A program made the translations under genes and the position numbers. A DNA stretch of 64,000 bases, from positions 310,001 through 374,000 of the forward strand of contig NZ_JAFBGA010000003.1 of the NCBI RefSeq assembly GCF_016909575.1, given 5' to 3'. The notes under the pieces were generated by a model, which was given only the letters and a program-made list of their open reading frames with translations, ran no database searches and had not been told where the DNA came from. The stretch is from Streptomyces sp. HB132 (GTDB lineage Bacteria > Actinomycetota > Actinomycetes > Streptomycetales > Streptomycetaceae). The number at the start of each line of letters is the position of its first letter. Position 1 is the stretch's first letter. Positions 19,467 through 28,258 of this stretch are shown here, one piece after another.

Positions 19467-20006
19467 TCACTCCGCGTCGCGCCGCTGTCCCGGGCCGTCC
19501 TTCCTGGCCTGCGGAAGCACGGGCTGGAGGACCAGCAGACGCTCGACCAGGCGCAGGAACAGCGCCGCGTCGCGCAGCAGGTCGTCGGCGTCGCGGCTGC
19601 TGGCCGCGCCGGGTATACCCGCCTCGGCGCGGGCCCGGCGCCGGGCCCCGGAGGCGAACAGGGCGCTCCATTCGGTGAGTTCCGGCGCCATGTCCGGAAG
19701 GACCTCCCAGGCGCTGCGGATGCGCTCCCTGCGGCGCCCGCCCGTCTCGGGCCTCCCGCGGGCGGCGAGCACGGCGGCCGCGGTGCGCAGCGCGGCGAGG
19801 TGCGCGGTGGCGTACCGCTCGTTCGGCACGTCGAGCTCGGCGGCCTCGTCCAGACCGGCATGGGCCTGGGCGAGCAGATCGAGGGCGGCGGGCGGTGCCG
19901 TGGTGCGGCGCAGCACGGGGTGGACGTCGGCTGCCGGACCGGTCAGTGAGGGGGCAGGGCTGCCTGCGCGGCGCCGCGGGGCAGCGGCTGCGGACGAGCT
20001 GGCCAT
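19467..20006 (-). CDS. SAV_6107-family HEPN-domain protein
   Basis: 179-residue alpha-helical protein resembling the actinobacterial SAV_6107 family, which is classed with HEPN proteins. The low-complexity N-terminus (about 1-25) precedes helices with NERYATAHLAALR: Arg64-x4-His69 fits the R-x4-6-H ribonuclease motif of active HEPN domains. Whether it is a nuclease is inference. It has ATG at 20006, is divergent from the ABC/YhgE/TetR unit, and is followed by a methyltransferase on the same strand. No antitoxin-like partner of the MNT class is visible beside it. Confidence 0.75.
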   Translation of the reverse strand: MASSSAAAAPRRRAGSPAPSLTGPAADVHPVLRRTTAPPAALDLLAQAHAGLDEAAELDVPNERYATAHLAALRTAAAVLAARGRPETGGRRRERIRSAWEVLPDMAPELTEWSALFASGARRRARAEAGIPGAASSRDADDLLRDAALFLRLVERLLVLQPVLPQARKDGPGQRRDAE

Positions 20007-20105
20007 GACGAACCTCCTGTCGTCGTGTGACGGCTCGGTGGCCGTCTGTGTCCATCGTGACGGTCACCACTGACAATCCCTCAGGGGCATCTCTGACCAG
20101 GCGCT

Positions 20106-20152
20106 TTGCGTAGAGCATGAGTGAGGACTAGCTTTTGCACTGACTGGTCAGT
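20106..20152 (+). promoter_or_regulatory. Promoter with palindromic candidate TetR operator
   Basis: TTGCGT (20106-20111) and TAGCTT (20129-20134) with a 17-base spacer make a plausible -35/-10 pair. The perfect palindrome ACTGAC-TG-GTCAGT at 20139-20152 covers the expected start point, 22 bases before the GTG of the ATPase gene. The unit ends in a TetR gene, so autorepression here is likely but inferred. Confidence 0.65.
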
Positions 20153-20173
20153 TCAAAACATGGGGGTGGGGTC

Positions 20174-20950
20174 GTGGACAGCCCGCACGGGGCGGCACTG
20201 AGCGCCGAGGACTTCGGACTGAAGGGCCCGCGCGGCTGGGCCTTCCGGGGAGTGGGGTTCACCGCGGACCCCGGATCGCTCGTAGCGGTGGAGGGGCCCT
20301 CCGGTTCGGGCCGTACGTGTCTGCTGCTCGCGCTGACCGGCCGGATGCGTTCCACGCACGGCCATGCCGAGGCAGGCGGCGAGCGCCTGCCCGGCCGGCT
20401 CGCCGCCGTACGGGGGTTCAGTGCGCTGGGCCCGGTCCCCGGGGTCAGCGAACTGGACCCGTCCTTCACCGTGGCCGAGCATCTGCGGGAACGGGCCCTG
20501 CTGCGACGCCGCTTCGACGGTTCGCCGCGCTCCCTGCTGCGCCCCCGCGCCGAACGCGCCGCCACGGCACGGGACACGATCGATGCCGCGCTGCAGTCCG
20601 CGGGGCTCGACCTCGCGGACCTGCCCAAGGCCGAACGGACCTCCGTTCGCGACCTGGAGCGCCTGGAGGCCCTGCGCCTGTCCGTCGCACTCGCGCTGAT
20701 GGGCCGTCCCCGCCTGCTCGCCGTGGATGACCTCGACCTCAAACTCTCCACCGCCGACCGCGCCCTGGCCTGGGAACTGCTGCGCGCCCTCGCGGCCGGC
20801 GGGACCACCGTGCTGACCGTGTGCAGTGAGGCCCCGGAGGACGCGCTCACGGTGAGCACCCGCCCGGCGTGCGGAACAGACACGCCCGCCGGCGACACGA
20901 CGAACGGGAAGGAAACGGACGATGCGATCGCCGAGGCTGGCCGCGCTTGA
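20174..20950 (+). CDS. ABC-type ATPase with altered P-loop, partner of YhgE/Pip protein
   Basis: 258-residue cytoplasmic protein with an ABC ATPase outline. The Walker A region reads GPSGSGRT at about 41-48, with Arg47 replacing the usual lysine. The Walker B region reads RLLAVDDLDL, with Asp in place of the catalytic Glu, and the LSGGQ signature is replaced by VRDLERLEALRLS. It may therefore hydrolyse ATP poorly or act structurally. The GTG start follows a purine-rich GGGGTGGGG. Its end overlaps the start of the YhgE/Pip gene by 29 bases, so co-expression is strongly suggested. Function of such pairs is unproven; export or membrane remodelling is a guess. Confidence 0.8.
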   Translation: MDSPHGAALSAEDFGLKGPRGWAFRGVGFTADPGSLVAVEGPSGSGRTCLLLALTGRMRSTHGHAEAGGERLPGRLAAVRGFSALGPVPGVSELDPSFTVAEHLRERALLRRRFDGSPRSLLRPRAERAATARDTIDAALQSAGLDLADLPKAERTSVRDLERLEALRLSVALALMGRPRLLAVDDLDLKLSTADRALAWELLRALAAGGTTVLTVCSEAPEDALTVSTRPACGTDTPAGDTTNGKETDDAIAEAGRA

Positions 20951-23009
20951 GCTGCGACGGTTCGGCAGGGGCCGGATGCCGCGCGCCGCACTCGTGGCGC
21001 TCCTCCTGCTGCCCCTGCTGTACGGAGCGCTCTACCTCTGGTCGTTCTGGGACCCCTACGGGCGGCTCGACCGCATCCCCGTGGCCCTCGTCAACGAGGA
21101 CAAGGGTGCGAGCACCGGGGGCGAACGCCTCGCGGCGGGCGACGAGATCACGGGCGGACTGCTCGACAGCAAGGTCTTCGACTGGCACGAGGTCGGTTCC
21201 GCCGAGGCCGAGCGGGGGGTCGAGGACGGGACGTACTACCTCTCGCTGACCATGCCGTCGGACTTCAGCGAGCGGATCGCCTCGAGCGCCGGGGACTCCC
21301 CCGGCACCGGCGCCCTGCGGGTGCGTACGAACGACGCCAACAACTACATCGTCGGGCAGATCTCACGGACGGTGTTCGCCGAGGTCCGCAGTGCCGCTTC
21401 GGCCAAGGCCTCGCGCGGCTTCCTGGACAGGATCTTCATCAACTTCTCGGGTCTGCACGACGCGACCGCGAAGGCGGCCAAGGGCGCCGACGACCTGGAG
21501 AGCGGCCTCACCAAGGCGAAGAAGGGCTCGAAGGACCTCGCGGACGGTCTCAAGGACGCCAGGTCGGGCAGCGGCACGCTCTCCACGGGCATCACCAAGC
21601 TGGACAAGGGCGCGGGAGACCTGGAGACGGGGTCGCGGCAGGTCGCCGGCGGCACCCAGTCGCTCGCCGACAAGGTCAACGCGGTCGCCGCGGACGTACG
21701 TCCCTTCCTGAAGGACAACGGCAAGGCCATCGGAGACACCGCCCGGCTGGTCTCCGACTCCTCGAAGGCCGTACGGGAGAACCTCGATCTGCTGGTCGAA
21801 GCCGCGCCGACCGCCTCGGCCGCCGCCCACACCGCATCCGACGACCTGGCCGAGGTCCACCGCGTCCGCTGCACGGACCAGCCGGTTCCGGACCCGGGCG
21901 TCTGCCCGCAGCTCGAGCGGGCCAAGACCGCCGCGGAGGACGTCGCCCAGGTGTCCGACGACGTGAACGCCATGGTCACGAACCAGAAGGGCGACCTCTC
22001 GAAGTTGCGCACCCGGCTGACCACGCTGGAGAAGCAGGCCGACGCCCTGGCGAAGCGCTCGCCGGATCTGGACTCGGACCTGAAGTCCGCGGTGTCGAGG
22101 ATCAACGCGCTCAACACCGGTGCGCAGAAGGTCGCCACGGGCGCGGGCGCACTCCACACCGGTCTCGGAACGGCCAGGACGGGCGCCGGGGACCTGAACA
22201 CCGGCGTCAAGAAGCTCACTTCGGGTGCCACGACCCTGAAGAGCGGCCTGTACCGGCTGGGCGACGGCTCCGCGACACTCGCCCAGGGCCTGAACGACGG
22301 TGTCGGGAAGATCCCCGACTACGACGAGAAGGACCGCGACGCGCGTACGGGTGTCATGTCCGACCCCGTGCGGCTCGCCTCCTCCTCCCTCCACGCGGCG
22401 CCCAACTACGGCACCGGTTTCGCCCCGTACTTCATCCCGCTCTCGCTGTGGGTGGGCTCGATGGTGGCCTACATGCTGATCCAGCCGCTCAACCGGCGGG
22501 CGCTCTCCGCCGGGGCACCGGCCTGGCGCATCGCCTTCGCGGGCTGGCTGCCGGTCGCCGCGATCGGTCTGCTCCAGGTCGCCGCCCTGATGTCGGTGCT
22601 GCACTGGCGGCTGGGTCTGCAGCTGACGCACGCCGCCGGCACCATCGGCTTCCTTGCCCTGGTGACCTGCTGCTTCGCCGCGATCGTGCAATGGCTCAAC
22701 GCCCGCTTCGGAGCGGCAGGCAGGATTCTCGTCCTGGCGGTGCTGATGCTCCAGCTGACCTCGGCCGGGGGCACCTATCCCGTCCAGACCAGCCCGGGGT
22801 TCTTCGGCGCCGTCCACCCCTATCTGCCGATGACCTACGTCGTGGACGGGCTGCGCCGGCTGATCACGGGCGGCGGGCTCGGCCCGGTCTGGCAGGGCTG
22901 CGCCGTGCTGCTGGCCTTCACCGCGGGCGCACTGGCGCTGACCGCCGTCTCCGCCCGCCGCAAGCAGGTGTGGACCCTGGACCGGCTGCACCCGGAACTG
23001 AGTCTGTGA
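20922..23009 (+). CDS. YhgE/Pip family membrane protein
   Basis: 695-residue protein of the YhgE/Pip (phage infection protein) family, related to ABC-2 permeases and ESX-associated proteins. One N-terminal membrane segment (about 20-42) is followed by VALVNEDKGAS, a family signature, and a long extracytoplasmic stretch (about 160-470) of repeated heptad-like units such as GADDLESGLTKAKKGS and GAGDLETGSRQVAGGT, probably coiled coil. Five or so membrane segments (about 500-690) complete it. It follows and overlaps the altered ABC ATPase and is followed by a TetR gene with a 4-base overlap possible. Substrate unknown. Confidence 0.9.
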   Translation: MRSPRLAALELRRFGRGRMPRAALVALLLLPLLYGALYLWSFWDPYGRLDRIPVALVNEDKGASTGGERLAAGDEITGGLLDSKVFDWHEVGSAEAERGVEDGTYYLSLTMPSDFSERIASSAGDSPGTGALRVRTNDANNYIVGQISRTVFAEVRSAASAKASRGFLDRIFINFSGLHDATAKAAKGADDLESGLTKAKKGSKDLADGLKDARSGSGTLSTGITKLDKGAGDLETGSRQVAGGTQSLADKVNAVAADVRPFLKDNGKAIGDTARLVSDSSKAVRENLDLLVEAAPTASAAAHTASDDLAEVHRVRCTDQPVPDPGVCPQLERAKTAAEDVAQVSDDVNAMVTNQKGDLSKLRTRLTTLEKQADALAKRSPDLDSDLKSAVSRINALNTGAQKVATGAGALHTGLGTARTGAGDLNTGVKKLTSGATTLKSGLYRLGDGSATLAQGLNDGVGKIPDYDEKDRDARTGVMSDPVRLASSSLHAAPNYGTGFAPYFIPLSLWVGSMVAYMLIQPLNRRALSAGAPAWRIAFAGWLPVAAIGLLQVAALMSVLHWRLGLQLTHAAGTIGFLALVTCCFAAIVQWLNARFGAAGRILVLAVLMLQLTSAGGTYPVQTSPGFFGAVHPYLPMTYVVDGLRRLITGGGLGPVWQGCAVLLAFTAGALALTAVSARRKQVWTLDRLHPELSL

Positions 23010-23038
23010 CCGCCCCGGGACCTGTGAGAATCGTCGGT

Positions 23039-23650
23039 ATGGACAGCAGTAGCACCACGCGCCGCCAGGTCACCCGGCAGAAGCTCTACGAGGCGGCGGT
23101 GACCCTCATCGCGGAGAAGGGGTTCTCCGCGACGACGGTGGACGAGATCGCCGAGCGCGCCGGGGTCGCCAAGGGCACGGTCTACTACAACTTCAAGAGC
23201 AAGACGGAACTGTTCGAGGAGTTGCTGCGGCACGGAGTCGGACTGCTCACGCAGTCGCTGCGGTCCGCCGCCGACGCGACGGACGCGCGCGGTGGTTCCC
23301 GGGTGGAGGCGCTGGACGCGATGATCAGGGCCGGCCTGGTCTTCATCGACCGCTATCCGGCCTTCACCCAGCTCTACGTCGCCGAGCTCTGGCGCACCAA
23401 CCGCGCCTGGCAGTCGACCCTCCTGGTGCTGCGTCAGGAGGCCGTGGCCGTCGTCGAGGGGGTGCTCCGTGAAGGCGTCGCGGGCGGCGAGCTGAGCGAG
23501 GAGATCGACATCCAGCTGACGGCCGCCGCGCTGGTCGGGATGGTCCTGGTGGCGGCGCTCGACTGGCAGGCGTTCCAGCCCGAGCGGACGATCGACGACG
23601 TGCACTCCGCCCTGTCGCTGCTGCTGCACGGCCGGGTCAGCGGACGCTGA
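23039..23650 (+). CDS. TetR-family transcriptional regulator
   Basis: 203-residue repressor with an N-terminal helix-turn-helix: RQKLYEAAVTLIAEKGFSAT, then VDEIAERAGVAKGTVYYNF, the classic TetR recognition helix, at about 30-48. The C-terminal ligand domain is helical and ends in LSLLLHGRVSGR. Two starts compete: ATG 23039, used here, and GTG 23006, which overlaps the YhgE stop by 4 bases and adds 11 residues. It probably represses its own operon through the palindrome at 20139-20152. The ligand is unknown. Confidence 0.9.
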   Translation: MDSSSTTRRQVTRQKLYEAAVTLIAEKGFSATTVDEIAERAGVAKGTVYYNFKSKTELFEELLRHGVGLLTQSLRSAADATDARGGSRVEALDAMIRAGLVFIDRYPAFTQLYVAELWRTNRAWQSTLLVLRQEAVAVVEGVLREGVAGGELSEEIDIQLTAAALVGMVLVAALDWQAFQPERTIDDVHSALSLLLHGRVSGR

Positions 23651-24001
23651 GGCCCCCTCCCGTCCCGCACGTGCGGGACGCCGGTCCGGTGGAATTCGAT
23701 CCCCCCGAATTCCACCGGACCGGCGTCCCGTACCGCCGCGGAGCCCTCCCCCGTGGCCCCGTTTCCCCCGTGGCCCCGGAGCTCCGCGTCGTGCACCCCC
23801 GTTGTGTCCGGGGTGCCGCGCCGTTCCGCCGCCCCGTGCCGGCGGTCCGGGCGCAGCGCCCCTTCCGTGGTCTCCACTCTTCCGTCCGAGCAGGTGAGGG
23901 CCCATCCGCTTCCCTACTCATCTCGAGCACTAGGTAGGGATACTCAGGCCTGCGCGGAGGTCCCCACCCGGGCCTGCGCACGACTGGCTACGATCGCGTC
24001 C
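23651..24001. other. Intergenic region after the TetR gene
   Basis: 351 bases without a convincing gene. The left part holds the two overlapping palindromes described separately; the middle has a short direct repeat of CCCCCGTGGCCCCG; the right end holds a TACGAT box (about 23985-23990) close before the GTG of the DUF4126 gene, a possible -10 element for a nearly leaderless transcript. Confidence 0.5.
23661..23730 (+). terminator. Strong hairpin, with a second overlapping palindrome
   Basis: Arms 23674-23698 and 23706-23730 form a perfect 25-bp stem with a 7-base loop, a very strong terminator candidate after the TetR gene. A separate 20-base perfect palindrome at 23661-23680 shares the CGGGACG segment with the left arm, so the two structures cannot form together. 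Confidence 0.8.
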
Positions 24002-24619
24002 GTGTCCGTACTCCCCCTGGTGTTCACGAGTGGCTGGGCGAGCGGGATCAACGCCTACGCGGTGATCCTGCTCTTCGGCGTCTTCGGCGCGACCGGTCTC
24101 ACCGACGAGGTGCCCGAGTCCCTGCAGCGAACCGATGTGCTCGTGGCCGCGGGTGTGCTGTTCCTGTTCGAGGCGGTGGCCGACAAGATCCCGTACGTGG
24201 ACTCGGTCTGGGACACCGCGCACACGGTGATCAGGCCCGTGGCCGGCGCGGTCGTCGCGGCGCTGCTGGCCGGCGAGAGCGGGTCGCTGCCGGAACTCGC
24301 GGCGGGGGCCGTGGGCGGAGCCACCGCGCTGATGAGTCATCTGGTGAAGGCCGGCACGAGGATGGCGGTCAACACCTCGCCCGAACCGTTCAGCAACGTC
24401 GGGGTCAGCGTCGCGGAGGATCTGGGCGTCGCCGGGATCATCACCTTCGCCGTCTTCAACCCGGTGGCGGCGGCCGTCGTCGCCGGTGTACTGCTGCTCC
24501 TCGGCCTGGTGATACTGCTCTTCCTGGCCTCCCGCATCCGCAGGTTCCTGCGTCGCAGGGCGCAGCGCCGCGAGGAGAGGCGTCTGGCCGGAACGGGCGG
24601 GCGCCGGCCTCAGGAATGA
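24002..24619 (+). CDS. DUF4126 membrane protein
   Basis: 205-residue integral membrane protein of unknown function. VLPLVFTSGWASGINAYAV at the N-terminus is the DUF4126 signature; PYVDSVWDTAHTVIRPVAGA and GGATALMSHLVKAGTR are further conserved blocks. About five membrane segments are followed by a basic tail (RRFLRRRAQRREERR). I chose GTG 24002 because homologues begin just before SVLPLVF; the open frame upstream is high-GC noise. The gene ends 31 bases before an FAD oxidoreductase gene, so both may be co-transcribed. Confidence 0.85.
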   Translation: MSVLPLVFTSGWASGINAYAVILLFGVFGATGLTDEVPESLQRTDVLVAAGVLFLFEAVADKIPYVDSVWDTAHTVIRPVAGAVVAALLAGESGSLPELAAGAVGGATALMSHLVKAGTRMAVNTSPEPFSNVGVSVAEDLGVAGIITFAVFNPVAAAVVAGVLLLLGLVILLFLASRIRRFLRRRAQRREERRLAGTGGRRPQE

Positions 24620-24650
24620 ACTGTCGGCGGCACCCCTTAGGGTCACTGAC

Positions 24651-26147
24651 ATGGCACGAATTGCGGTGATCGGCGCCGGGACGGGCGCGATGGCGGCGGC
24701 CGCCCGGCTGGCCGTGGCAGGCCACCGGGTGACGGTGTACGAGCGGTCGGGGACCTACGGCGGCTCACTCGGCCGGTATGCCCGTGACGGCTTCGTCTTC
24801 GACACCGGCCCGGGGTTGTTGCATCTGCCCGCGGTCTACCGCGACCTGTTCGTGAAGACGGGCAGGGAGAGCCTGGAGCAGTGCGTCACGCTCACCCAGG
24901 TCGACCCGGCGAGCCGCCATCTCTTCGCGGACGGCACCTCGGTGTCGCTGCCCAACGCCTCGCGAGCCGGGGTGGTCGGCGCGCTGGACCGGGCGCTCGG
25001 CGAGGGGGCGGGGTCCCGGTGGGGCGAGTTCCTGGACCGGGCCGGGACCGCCTGGAACCGGTCGCGCAGGCCGTTGCTGGAGGAGCCGCTGCCGGAGGAC
25101 CGGCGGATGCTGGACCGCGATCCCTACCCCGCGGTGCGCCGTCGCAGGCTGCTGCGCGGCGCCCGGCAGGCGCGGACGGTGGCGGAGGTGGGCGCCTGGG
25201 AGCTGGAGGACCCCCGCCTCGCGGCCCTGCTCGACGGGTACGCATTGTCGTACGGCCTCGACCCCCGCCGAGCCCCGGCGGCCGCCGCCCTCCTGCCCTA
25301 CATGGAGGAGACGTTCGGAAGCTGGTACGTCGCCGGGGGCATGCGCGCGCTGGCCGACGCCGTGTACGAGCGGTGTCTGGCCCGGAAGGTGGAGTTCGTC
25401 TTCGGTGCCGAGGCGGTCCGGGTGTCCGAGAAGGACGGCCGGGCGGCGGGGATCGACCTGGCGGACGGCGGGAGCGTGGGGGCCGATCATGTCGTCCTGG
25501 GCGCGCAGCCGGTGCCCGGGCTCCTGCCGGTCCGGCAGGAGAGGCCGGGCAGGTCGGACACGGCACCGGTCCCGGGCCGTTTCCTCGTCCTGCTCTCGCT
25601 GCGCGGGGGCCGGGAGGCCGGCGCCGTGCACCGCACCGTGGTCCACGCGGTCGACCCGGGCGCGGAGCAGGAGGCGGTGTTCGGCGGCCGGACGGCGGAG
25701 CTGCCCACGGTGACGGTCCTGCGCCCGGACGACCCCGCCACACGCCCCGACGAGGAACACGAGGCGGTGACCCTGACGGTGACGGTGGCACCGCACGGTC
25801 CGGTCGACTGGACGGACCCGGGACTGCGGGAGCGTTTCGCGGACGCGGTGATCGGCCGGGCCGCCGAGGCCGTGCCCGGCCTGCGCGAGCGGATACTCCA
25901 CGCGGAGGTGCGTACGCCGGCCGAGACCGCGGCCGACACCGGCGCCCGCGGCGGTTCCGTGCCGGCTCCGGCCCTGGCCGGGGCGGAGGGCTCCTGTCTG
26001 CACTCGGGGAACCGCACCCCGTTGCCGGGTCTGTATCGGGCGGGCGGCTGGTCGCATCCGGGCGGTGGGATGGCCCATGCCGGGATGTCGGGGGCCCTGG
26101 TCGCAGGACTCGTGGTGGAGGGCGACGGCTTCCGCGGCTCGCAGTGA
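24651..26147 (+). CDS. FAD-dependent phytoene-desaturase-like oxidoreductase
   Basis: 498-residue flavoprotein of the amine oxidase / phytoene desaturase class. The N-terminal dinucleotide fold is IAVIGAGTGAMAAAARL; the last Gly of GxGxxG is Ala, a common variant here. TVYERSGTYGGSLGRY supplies the ribose-binding Glu and following glycines, and the C-terminal FAD segment is LYRAGGWSHPGGGMAHAGMSG. No carotenoid gene cluster is nearby, so the substrate is unknown. Weak ribosome site (AGGG). Part of a likely unit with the DUF4126 gene. Confidence 0.85.
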   Translation: MARIAVIGAGTGAMAAAARLAVAGHRVTVYERSGTYGGSLGRYARDGFVFDTGPGLLHLPAVYRDLFVKTGRESLEQCVTLTQVDPASRHLFADGTSVSLPNASRAGVVGALDRALGEGAGSRWGEFLDRAGTAWNRSRRPLLEEPLPEDRRMLDRDPYPAVRRRRLLRGARQARTVAEVGAWELEDPRLAALLDGYALSYGLDPRRAPAAAALLPYMEETFGSWYVAGGMRALADAVYERCLARKVEFVFGAEAVRVSEKDGRAAGIDLADGGSVGADHVVLGAQPVPGLLPVRQERPGRSDTAPVPGRFLVLLSLRGGREAGAVHRTVVHAVDPGAEQEAVFGGRTAELPTVTVLRPDDPATRPDEEHEAVTLTVTVAPHGPVDWTDPGLRERFADAVIGRAAEAVPGLRERILHAEVRTPAETAADTGARGGSVPAPALAGAEGSCLHSGNRTPLPGLYRAGGWSHPGGGMAHAGMSGALVAGLVVEGDGFRGSQ

Positions 26148-26201
26148 GCGGCGGGAGGTGAACGGCGGGCCGCGGGATCGTGCCGGCTGCCCGCCGCCGG
26201 G

Positions 26202-27119
26202 TCAGTAGCGGTACTGCTCGTTCTGGCCCGTGTCGTACCCGTTGCCGTACGGGGAGGGCTGGACGGGGGCCTCCGGCGGCAGCGGGGCGTGGTGGTCGCT
26301 CTCGCGCTGCTGCGGAACCCAGACGCCGCCGGGCGGGGTGTCGGTGTACTGGCCGGCGTACGGGTCCGCGGGCTGCTGCCCGGTGCCGTAGGAGGTGTCG
26401 TAGCCGTTGCCGTAGCTGTCGTACGCCGCGTACTGGCCGGTGCCCGTGCTGGTGTCCGTGCCGGCGTACGGGTCGGAGTAGGCGCCGTAACCCGCCTGGT
26501 CCGTGCCGTAGTCGTACTGCCCCGTGTAGGTGCCCTGCCCCTGGTAGGTGTCCTGGGGCACGTAGCCCTCCTGGCCACCGTACGGATCCTGGGCGGCCGG
26601 TTCGGAGTAGCCGGTGTACGGGTCGTGGGCGGCGTACTGCGGCTGCTGTTCCCCGTGCCGGTGCTGCGGGTCGCCGGCGGCCGGGGAGTCGGTGTAGACG
26701 CCGTACTGCCCGGTGTCGTCCGGCAGCGGCTCCGGTGCGTAGACCGCGGCCGGGCCCGCATCCGCCTGCCGGGGGGCCTCCTCGTACTCCAGGCCCGAGA
26801 CCTCGAGTGTGGGCTTCGGGCTGTCCTGGCGGCCGGCTCCGCGACGGCGGCGGCTCTCACCGGGGCTGCCGCCTATGGCCCACCCGGTCGAGAAGCCGCG
26901 CCGGAAGGAGAGCGTCACATAGGTCTGGCCCGTCGCGAAGGTGATCGCCCCGAGGGCGATCACCAGCACGGAGGGGATCAGGACGCCCAGGACCACGCAG
27001 AGGAACCCCCCGAAGGCGAGGAGCCGCCAGCGCAGGCGTGCCTTGTACTGCAGGAGCACCTCGCCCAGCAGCCACAGCGCCACTATGCCGAATGCGATGT
27101 AGAGGACCGTCCAGCCCAC
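26202..27119 (-). CDS. Membrane protein with Tyr/Gly/Gln-rich C-terminal tail
   Basis: 305-residue protein from GTG 27119. The first 75 residues contain two or three membrane segments (VLYIAFGIVALWLLGEVL and LLAFGGFLCVVLGVLIPSV), followed by the basic SFRRGFSTGW and RRRRG. From about residue 125 to the end the sequence is low complexity, rich in Tyr, Gly, Gln, Asp and Ser, with repeated units such as DPYTGYS, DPYGGQ, TGQYDYG and DPYAGQY. I do not recognise a named family; similar proteins occur next to metF in streptomycetes. The tail is presumably cytoplasmic and disordered. It lies 50 bases downstream of metF, perhaps co-transcribed. Confidence 0.8.
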   Translation of the reverse strand: MGWTVLYIAFGIVALWLLGEVLLQYKARLRWRLLAFGGFLCVVLGVLIPSVLVIALGAITFATGQTYVTLSFRRGFSTGWAIGGSPGESRRRRGAGRQDSPKPTLEVSGLEYEEAPRQADAGPAAVYAPEPLPDDTGQYGVYTDSPAAGDPQHRHGEQQPQYAAHDPYTGYSEPAAQDPYGGQEGYVPQDTYQGQGTYTGQYDYGTDQAGYGAYSDPYAGTDTSTGTGQYAAYDSYGNGYDTSYGTGQQPADPYAGQYTDTPPGGVWVPQQRESDHHAPLPPEAPVQPSPYGNGYDTGQNEQYRY

Positions 27120-27169
27120 GCCCGCCCCCTCCTGCGGCCACCGCCCCGGTTGGTGGCGGGTACGGCCGG

Positions 27170-28087
27170 TCAGGACTGCTTGTGCAGTCCGAGATTCTCG
27201 TAGATCTCGAGTGTCGCCGTCGAGTTGTTCAGCGTGATGAAGTGCAGCCCCGGGACACCCTCGGAGAGCAGTTTCGCGCAGAACTCCGTGGCGAACTCGA
27301 TGCCAATGGAGCGTACAGCGGCCGGGTCGTCCTTGGCGGCGAGGATGCGCTCTTTCAGTGAGGAAGGCAGGGACGCGTTACTGAGCTGCGCGAATCTCTC
27401 CAGCTGTTTCACACTGGTGAGCGGCATCACCTCGGGGATGACCGGGGTTTCGCAACCCGCGGCGACCACCCGGTCACGCATCTGGAGATAGCTTTCCGGG
27501 TGGAAGAACATCTGGGTGATCGCGTAGTCGGCACCGGCGCGGCACTTGTCCACGAAATGACCGATGTCGGAGTCCCAGTCGGCGGAGCGAGGGTGCATTT
27601 CGGGGAACGCCGCCACGCCGACGCAGAAATCACCGGCTTCCTTGATCAGCCGGACGAGATCGGCCGCGTACCGCACGCCCTGCGGGTGTTCGACCCACTC
27701 CCCCATCGGGTCGCCGGGCGGGTCTCCGCGCACCGCGAGGATGTTGCGGATACCCGCGTCGGCGTACTGACCCACCATGTTGCGCAGTTCGGCAACGGAG
27801 TGGTCGACGGCGGTGAGGTGCGCCACCGGGGTGAGCGTGGAGTCCGCTGCGATCTGCTGGGTCGCCCGGACCGTCCCGGCACGGGTCGAACCGCCCGCGC
27901 CGTAGGTCACGGAGACGAAGCTCGGCGCCACCGCCTCGACCCGGCGCAGGGCGTTCCAGAGGTTCCGCTCGCCCTTCTCGGTCTTGGGCGCCCAGAATTC
28001 GAACGAGAACGACGTCTCGCCGGTCGCCAGCAGATCACGCACGGTGCGCGCGTGATCCGTCCTGGTGGAAGGTGTACCAAGGGCCAT
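27170..28087 (-). CDS. metF: MetF, 5,10-methylenetetrahydrofolate reductase
   Basis: Flavin enzyme reducing methylene-THF to methyl-THF for methionine synthesis. The 305-residue TIM-barrel protein has [18 protein letters not shown] at the N-terminus (FEF-x-PK family motif), [21 protein letters not shown] and QMFFHPESY, all MetF signatures. ATG 28087 has no Shine-Dalgarno, but TTAACC lies 7 bases upstream on the minus strand, suggesting a leaderless transcript. No cobalamin or SAM riboswitch is seen upstream. The next upstream gene on the strand is thiE, 171 bases away. Confidence 0.95.
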   Translation of the reverse strand: MALGTPSTRTDHARTVRDLLATGETSFSFEFWAPKTEKGERNLWNALRRVEAVAPSFVSVTYGAGGSTRAGTVRATQQIAADSTLTPVAHLTAVDHSVAELRNMVGQYADAGIRNILAVRGDPPGDPMGEWVEHPQGVRYAADLVRLIKEAGDFCVGVAAFPEMHPRSADWDSDIGHFVDKCRAGADYAITQMFFHPESYLQMRDRVVAAGCETPVIPEVMPLTSVKQLERFAQLSNASLPSSLKERILAAKDDPAAVRSIGIEFATEFCAKLLSEGVPGLHFITLNNSTATLEIYENLGLHKQS

Positions 28088-28258
28088 ACTGGGAGGTTAA
28101 CCAGGGCCCGGCCGTACCCCAACCAGAGAAGCCGAATTGCCCTGGATGCGGTGAATCTCGTCCACCCTTCGGACACCTGGCGTGGCTCGTTCCACCTCGC
28201 GGTGCACATGGTCCGACGCCGCGCGGGAACGCACCGGCACCACCGGGGAGCCCTCGGC

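Noticed and set aside
28088..28258. Cobalamin or SAM riboswitch upstream of metF
   Set aside because: I could not find the conserved core segments of either class; the short leader looks too short.
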